Origin: Membranipora membranacea
Taxonomy: Eukaryota > Bryozoa > Gymnolaemata > Cheilostomatida > Membraniporidae
Assembly (NCBI GenBank): GCA_914767715.1
Contig: OU612074.1
Span: 18,896,062-18,960,061, forward strand
Length of the DNA stretch: 64,000 nucleotides
Direction of reading: 5' to 3'
The notes beneath the pieces are model-generated. The model had not been told where the DNA came from, did no database searches, and saw nothing but the letters and a program-made list of their open reading frames with translations. Every line of letters begins with the position of its first letter. Position 1 is the stretch's first letter. The position numbers and the translations under genes were made by a program. Positions 58,861 through 64,000 of this stretch are shown piece after piece.

Positions 58861-59461
58861 CTTTAACAACAGTCATCTATCAAAAGCTTAATAGATATAA
58901 GAACATTGCTTCATGAACTTATCAGTACGAAGACGAATCATATCAGCACCTTGGGCTTGTGTAAATCGGATCTGTTTTCCCCTTTATTGATACACCACCC
59001 TTATAAGCATCCACAAATGCAAAAAAGACAAAAACGATCTAGCTTCGAAATATGGACAATCCACAGATCTCCCCTGAAATATTTGTTACCAGGAAGCGAT
59101 TCCAACTAACGTAAACACAGTTTCTTTTATTGCAATTCAAAATAAATTGCTACTGATTTTCATGAAATGATGCAAGCAAGGAGTTATTGTAAATATGTTT
59201 GAATGCTTAACCCATAATACCTTCTTCCTGGCACTGAATAACATGAAAATTGATGATTTGGTTTGAATATTGTAATATTGTATATATTTGAATTCATATA
59301 GTCAGATACTTTCATTCTTTCAAAATAAAAGTAAAATTTGACATTCGGCATTGATTGCAGCCATCTGGGAGCAGAAAGTTTTTACAGCATATAATATTAT
59401 CATCTGTCCAAGTCCTCATTGTGGCAAGAGTTATCCCCTCTAGAGTGCAGGTGCTGGGACC

Positions 59462-62030
59462 CATGGTACCATAGACTTATTATACTACCTAGACAGGACA
59501 ATGCTTATGCTTCACTGATCATAATAATGTCCCACTTAAATAGCACGACATGACAAAATGAAATAATGTGAAAAATCAAGGGACGCTTGGCATGATATCG
59601 GCCCCTGTCCAGCCCCTTATTCAAACACGAAGAAAATTGGTGAGTGTATGTAAAAGACCTTTCCGCACGAGATGGTATTAATAATTTGTCCCAAGATTCA
59701 GAACTTTTTATGATAAGATACAATCATTGGCCAATAAACACTGGAATAAACACAGCCATTTACCCTCAGCACTTCCATCAGTCCATCATTACTTAAAAAA
59801 TGTAAAGAATACATATAACACAATATCAAAAATATTTTGTTGGATGAGCAAGATCTTATCACCACCATCATAGTTATTTTTTTCAAAATTGCACCCAACC
59901 AGTCAGTTCAAATTGGATTGCCAATTTTTTTTGTAGCTTCACAAGGAAGAATAGATATGTACTGTAAATTGAGTATGCAAACTACAGATAGCTGTTGTTC
60001 CTGAGTACGTATGAGGAATCTAGAGCATATGACAATAACTTAAAATTGTTATACTTCAGTACTGTAGTCAAAATCTAATGGCCTTTACTGTGTTCAAACT
60101 TAATTTTGCCAATGCCGGTAAGGTTGTTTGAGTTTATCAATGAGATGTCGGCATCAACAGTGAATGTCAATTGCTTCCTTGACTTATTCACAGACACAGC
60201 AGTGTGGAAAGGTAGTTATTACAACAGGACACGTCATCATCTGAGAAAATGGAACTATATGTAATGATGAGACTACAGAAAAAGGATGGAAGCAGTGAAT
60301 CTAATAATTTTCAAGACTGGAAAATAAATGCCGGCCAAACGATCACCAGCATTATTGCTTGACTCAGCCAAGAATTGCGTGCTCATATGCATCATAGCTG
60401 CTCACAAGCACAAACCTCTGCAGCCTGCAATAAATTGTTGTTGGTATGAGCTAAGGTTTAGTATGAATAATGGCTATTAATATAGAAACCAGTCTGAGCC
60501 ACAAAATAACGCTTCTGAACCCTTTATTTAGACAGCCAGAGAAGTTTTTGAATTGATGAGCAGCAACAATCCCTTCTGCAATGACTAAAAAATCCCTCTG
60601 TAAGGAGACATTGTCAATTATACAGTAATCACTGTTGAGTGTGCTGCACTATCTTGAGAAGTATAGAGATGTCTGCAGGGCTCCACCTAGATCGAAAGAG
60701 TTTTTATGGGAATTATTAACTATTGAATAAGAATAATGTGAATGTAACAATAAGAAAAATAATAATGATCATTACAGGAATTGTACTTTTCAAATATCAC
60801 TCTAATTGACATTCACTGTTGACGCCAATATCACATTGATAAACTCAAAAACTCCAAGAACCTTACCGGCATCGGCAAAAATAAGTTTGGTCACGGTATT
60901 TCATTTTCCAGTTTTGGAAATTATTAGAGTCACATGCTTCCATCCTTTTTTCCTTTGTAGTTTCATAGCGCCATTTGCTCAGATGATGACGTGTTCTGGT
61001 TTGGTTTATTATAACAATCATTGTATTAACAGGCGATAGGATTGGATTTTAAATTCTGTTGTGAGCTGACATGTAGTATGGAAAAAAGCTCTTTAAATGC
61101 TTTCCTGTCCTGCACTTTGGTGGGCAATAGATGGTATGTAGGATACCTTTGCACAGTTGAAAACAACACGACTAAAAAGTGGATGGTCTTCATCGGACGC
61201 AATTATGTTTAAAAAGTTTAAGACATCTCAGTAATAACTTTTTTTTTCACGCTGCTGTTTCTGTGTATAGGCCGGGGAAGCAATAGACATTCACTGTTGA
61301 CGCCGATATCACATTTATAAACTCAAAGAACCTTACCGGTATCGGCAAAATTAAGTTTGGCCAGGGTAAAGGCCATTAGATTTTGACTACAGTACTGAAG
61401 TATAATAATTTCAAGTTATTGTCACATACTCTAGATTCATAATACATACTCAGGAACAACAGTACAACATCTGTAGTTTGCATACTCATTTAACAGCACA
61501 GATCTATTCTTCCTTGTGAAGCGACAATAAAATTAGCAATCCAATTTGAGCAGACTGGTTGTGTTCAGTCACAACTACGAATAGTTTTAAGGAAAAAAAT
61601 GATGATGGTGGTGTTGCTGGTGCTTAGATCTGGCTCATCCAACAAAATATTTGTGATCTTGTGTTATAGGTGTTCTTTACATTTTTATAGTAGTGAAGGA
61701 AGTGCTGAGGGTAAATGGCTGTGTTTATTTCAATGTTTATTGGCTAATGATTGTCTCTTATCATAAAAAGTTCCGGCTCTGGAGACAAATTATGAATACC
61801 ATCTCGTGCGGAAAGGTCTTTTACATACGCTCACCAATTTTCTTTGTGTTTGAATAACAAGGGTCTGGACAGGCTGATATCATGCCCAGCGTCCCTTGAT
61901 TTTTCACATTATTACATTGATGGATATATAGTAAACTATTGCTCACAGCACAAACTAATTACGTCATGTCATGCTATTTAAGTGGGACAGTATTGAATGT
62001 TATTGGCCTGTCTAGGTAGTATATGCATGG
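59462..62030. mobile_element. Long inverted-repeat (foldback-like) element, copy 2
   Basis: Duplicate of 38330-40860. Near 60019-60055 it keeps a stretch that still pairs with the right arm (TCTAGAGCATATGACAATAA) and is missing from copy 1, so copy 1 suffered the deletion. Confidence 0.65.
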
Positions 62031-62065
62031 TACTATAGTAGTATATGCATGGTATGTATATGGTA

Positions 62066-62137
<72 letters not shown>

Positions 62138-62445
62138 ATATATGTATATGTATATGTATATGGTAGTATATGCATGGTACTCACGCCGCTCCCTATACCC
62201 TTTGCCACCAGAATTCCGGCTACTCTTGATATCGAAAAGGCAGAAGGGATTTTTTAACGCATGTGGGTTGTGCCGACACACTGTGGAACTTCGGTATCTT
62301 CAGTCCCGTTCCACAAGGACCTGGGTAGGTTTCAACGGTGTGCCAGTACCGAATCGAGAGTGACTGCCGGCGGCGGTGATTGAAATTGGACCTCGCAGAT
62401 AACAAGTTTGGACCCTTAACCATCAGACCGCTCCTGACTCTTCTC
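62030..62445 (-). mobile_element. tRNA-derived SINE with (TATATG)n tail, copy 2
   Basis: Duplicate of 40862-41285. The tail here is one long TATATG run (about 62067-62162), whereas copy 1 has an extra internal GCATGGTATG interruption. This shows microsatellite turnover since duplication. Confidence 0.6.
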
Positions 62446-63085
62446 TGCTGCTGCTAAAATCTATAATTTTTCTTGCAAAGTTTGGTTCTTTCAGTATCAG
62501 ACTCAAACTCAAATTGATGTGGGTCTTTTGAATGTGCAATCCTCTGTATGGTACAAACCTATGGATACTTATTAAGGTCAGATGCCACTGAAGCGTTGGC
62601 CTTGCGGCAGAGTGTTATGCTTGATTACAGCTGACAGGTGGTAAGAGGTTGGAACTAAAGACTTGAAAACATATAGTCCTATACTGAAAAGCTCTATGCA
62701 GGTGCAGTCATTATCAGAAATCAAAACAAAAAAAGCAATATTATGATTATTTATATTTCATTATGACAATCTCAAGTTTTACTATATTATATTATATATA
62801 TTATAAGTATCTATTATCTATTATTATGGATTATTTTTTTCCTTGATCGGAAGAAGGCTAATGGTTTCTCTCTGATGGTACTTTGTTTGTGGAAGACCTA
62901 ATAGAAATTGGTAATTAAATAGCAAACACGTAATATAATTTCCAAGAAAGTAAGAAATATGTTGACTCAAGAAGGCAGTCATATTTTACAGATAGGCTAA
63001 TACTATCATCATAAGATAAGTAACTAGTTGGTTGCAATATTTTGTGATGAATTTTATGATTAGTGGCATCTGAATCATTCTAGAA

Positions 63086-63360
63086 TTAAGGGGTTTCATA
63101 GCAGCCATGTGTATTGTTCCTCTCCTCACTGCCTGATGTTTGTTCAGACACAGCATACTCACTCGGAGGTAAACTATCTAGACACAACTCTTCATACTGT
63201 AGAAGCTGTTGTGTCCCAATCTGACCACTTTCTGCTGCAGTATATGATTGTTGGTTGAGGGTGTTTAGATGGGAGCTGGCAAGTCTTTTTAGATAGAAAA
63301 CAATCAGCAACCTTCCAGTGATCACAAGAGCCGGTACCAATATGCCAGTCAGAATAGGGA
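63086..63360 (-). CDS. Orphan transmembrane and tail exon of the receptor family, copy 2
   Basis: Same as 41926-42200 apart from a His/Gln change in the tail. Helix, QYEEL and EYAVSE motifs and the stop are intact. It is the terminal exon of a receptor whose upstream exons would lie beyond the window, if they exist. Confidence 0.6.
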
Positions 63361-63486
63361 CTGAAAAATAAAAGATTATATCTTCACTTAATTAGCTGCT
63401 ACGCAATTAATTACTACCCAATTTTCAAACAACTCACTTGTTGAATTTAAAGGTTATATACAAAAGTGTCATGTGTGTGTTCATAC

Positions 63487-63699
63487 CTACAATATCCCTT
63501 TGGCAGAGTAGTGTGTTGCCAGACCACTCCACTCCAATCCTGTGGATGTATTTGTACATGTGTACAGTCCATCGCCTGAGGTAACTTTGGTGTTACACTG
63601 GTAATAAATCTGTGAGCCCAGTCTGTCACTGTAAGAAGTACCAGAAGTAACCAGTTTGGCATTCTCTATTACCGGCAGTTCACCACACCTCTTCAGATA
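63487..63699 (-). pseudogene. Broken sushi exon, copy 2
   Basis: Carries the same two-base loss and five-base gain as 42327-42539. Confidence 0.6.
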
Positions 63700-64000
63700 C
63701 TACAATACATACATACAATACTATACAATGTATATGAAGTATGTATTTTTGTAAGACGTTTGACTGTTTTACGCACAATTCCTATTCTACCCATTGTGAG
63801 ATTTCATTATATTGATATTTGATTGTTATAATAGAAGATAAACAGAGTGCCAGATCATGTTTTCATAGCAATATCAATATCACCACAGACTTGAGCTGCT
63901 TGTTGTATTTTAGCTGATTGTTTTTAAATTTAGTCTGACCGATTGTGTGAATTAAAATTGGCCTTATCCTTTTTATTTTGGGTATTGCAAAGCAGCAAAA

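Larger units (their letters stand above)
52645..63999. repeat. Segmental duplication, copy 2
   Basis: Counterpart of 31521-42839, same orientation, differing by scattered substitutions and small indels. The last base of the window differs from copy 1, but whether the similarity ends there is unknown. The left junction lies just after the zinc-motif relic. Confidence 0.95.

Overview
This is eukaryotic DNA from an intron-rich animal genome. Coding stretches are short exons bounded by GT...AG sites whose reading phases match across introns, with long AT-rich spacers, tRNA-derived SINEs, a non-LTR retrotransposon (LINE) and several kinds of inverted-repeat element. The domain mix (NHL propellers, sushi domains, CAP/SCP with EGF-like and ShKT modules, multicopy zinc-motif proteins) fits a marine invertebrate, most plausibly a cnidarian or sponge. 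I cannot name the species.

Layout. 1-5.1 kb: a possible exon, a TTAA-flanked inverted-repeat transposon carrying a piece of LINE reverse transcriptase, and a multi-exon pseudogene with in-frame stops. 8.7-11.8 kb: a duplicated promoter and first exons of a CAP-family gene, split by a LINE that left a target-site duplication. 11.8-16.5 kb: broken pieces of the receptor family described below, an inverted pair of orphan signal-peptide exons and a 141-bp satellite. 17.0-19.6 kb: receptor gene A (+). 23.3-28.4 kb: an apparently complete CAP-EGF-ShKT-mucin gene (+). 29.4-32.5 kb: the start of a small, possibly cold-shock-like gene (+). 31.5-42.8 kb and 52.6-64.0 kb: two direct copies of an 11.3-kb segment, each with a receptor gene (B and D, minus strand), a long inverted-repeat element, a SINE and a broken sushi/TM exon pair. 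43.4-49.4 kb, between the copies: receptor gene C (-). 51.1-52.6 kb: a frameshifted zinc-motif protein relic beside the duplication junction.

The main content is a small family of secreted or type I membrane receptors. They share a two-exon signal peptide, one large exon encoding an NHL-type beta-propeller ectodomain, and phase-1 introns after it. Genes A and C continue into one or two sushi domains, a transmembrane helix and a short tail with a YEEL motif. Genes B and D continue instead into HYR-like, cysteine-bearing exons. Members differ by duplication, module number, frameshifts and tail truncation, and loose signal exons and leader sequences lie nearby. This birth-and-death pattern is typical of fast-evolving recognition receptors (immune, allorecognition or gamete), but that role is inference. 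All exon boundaries were read by eye from splice consensus and phase and have no transcript support.
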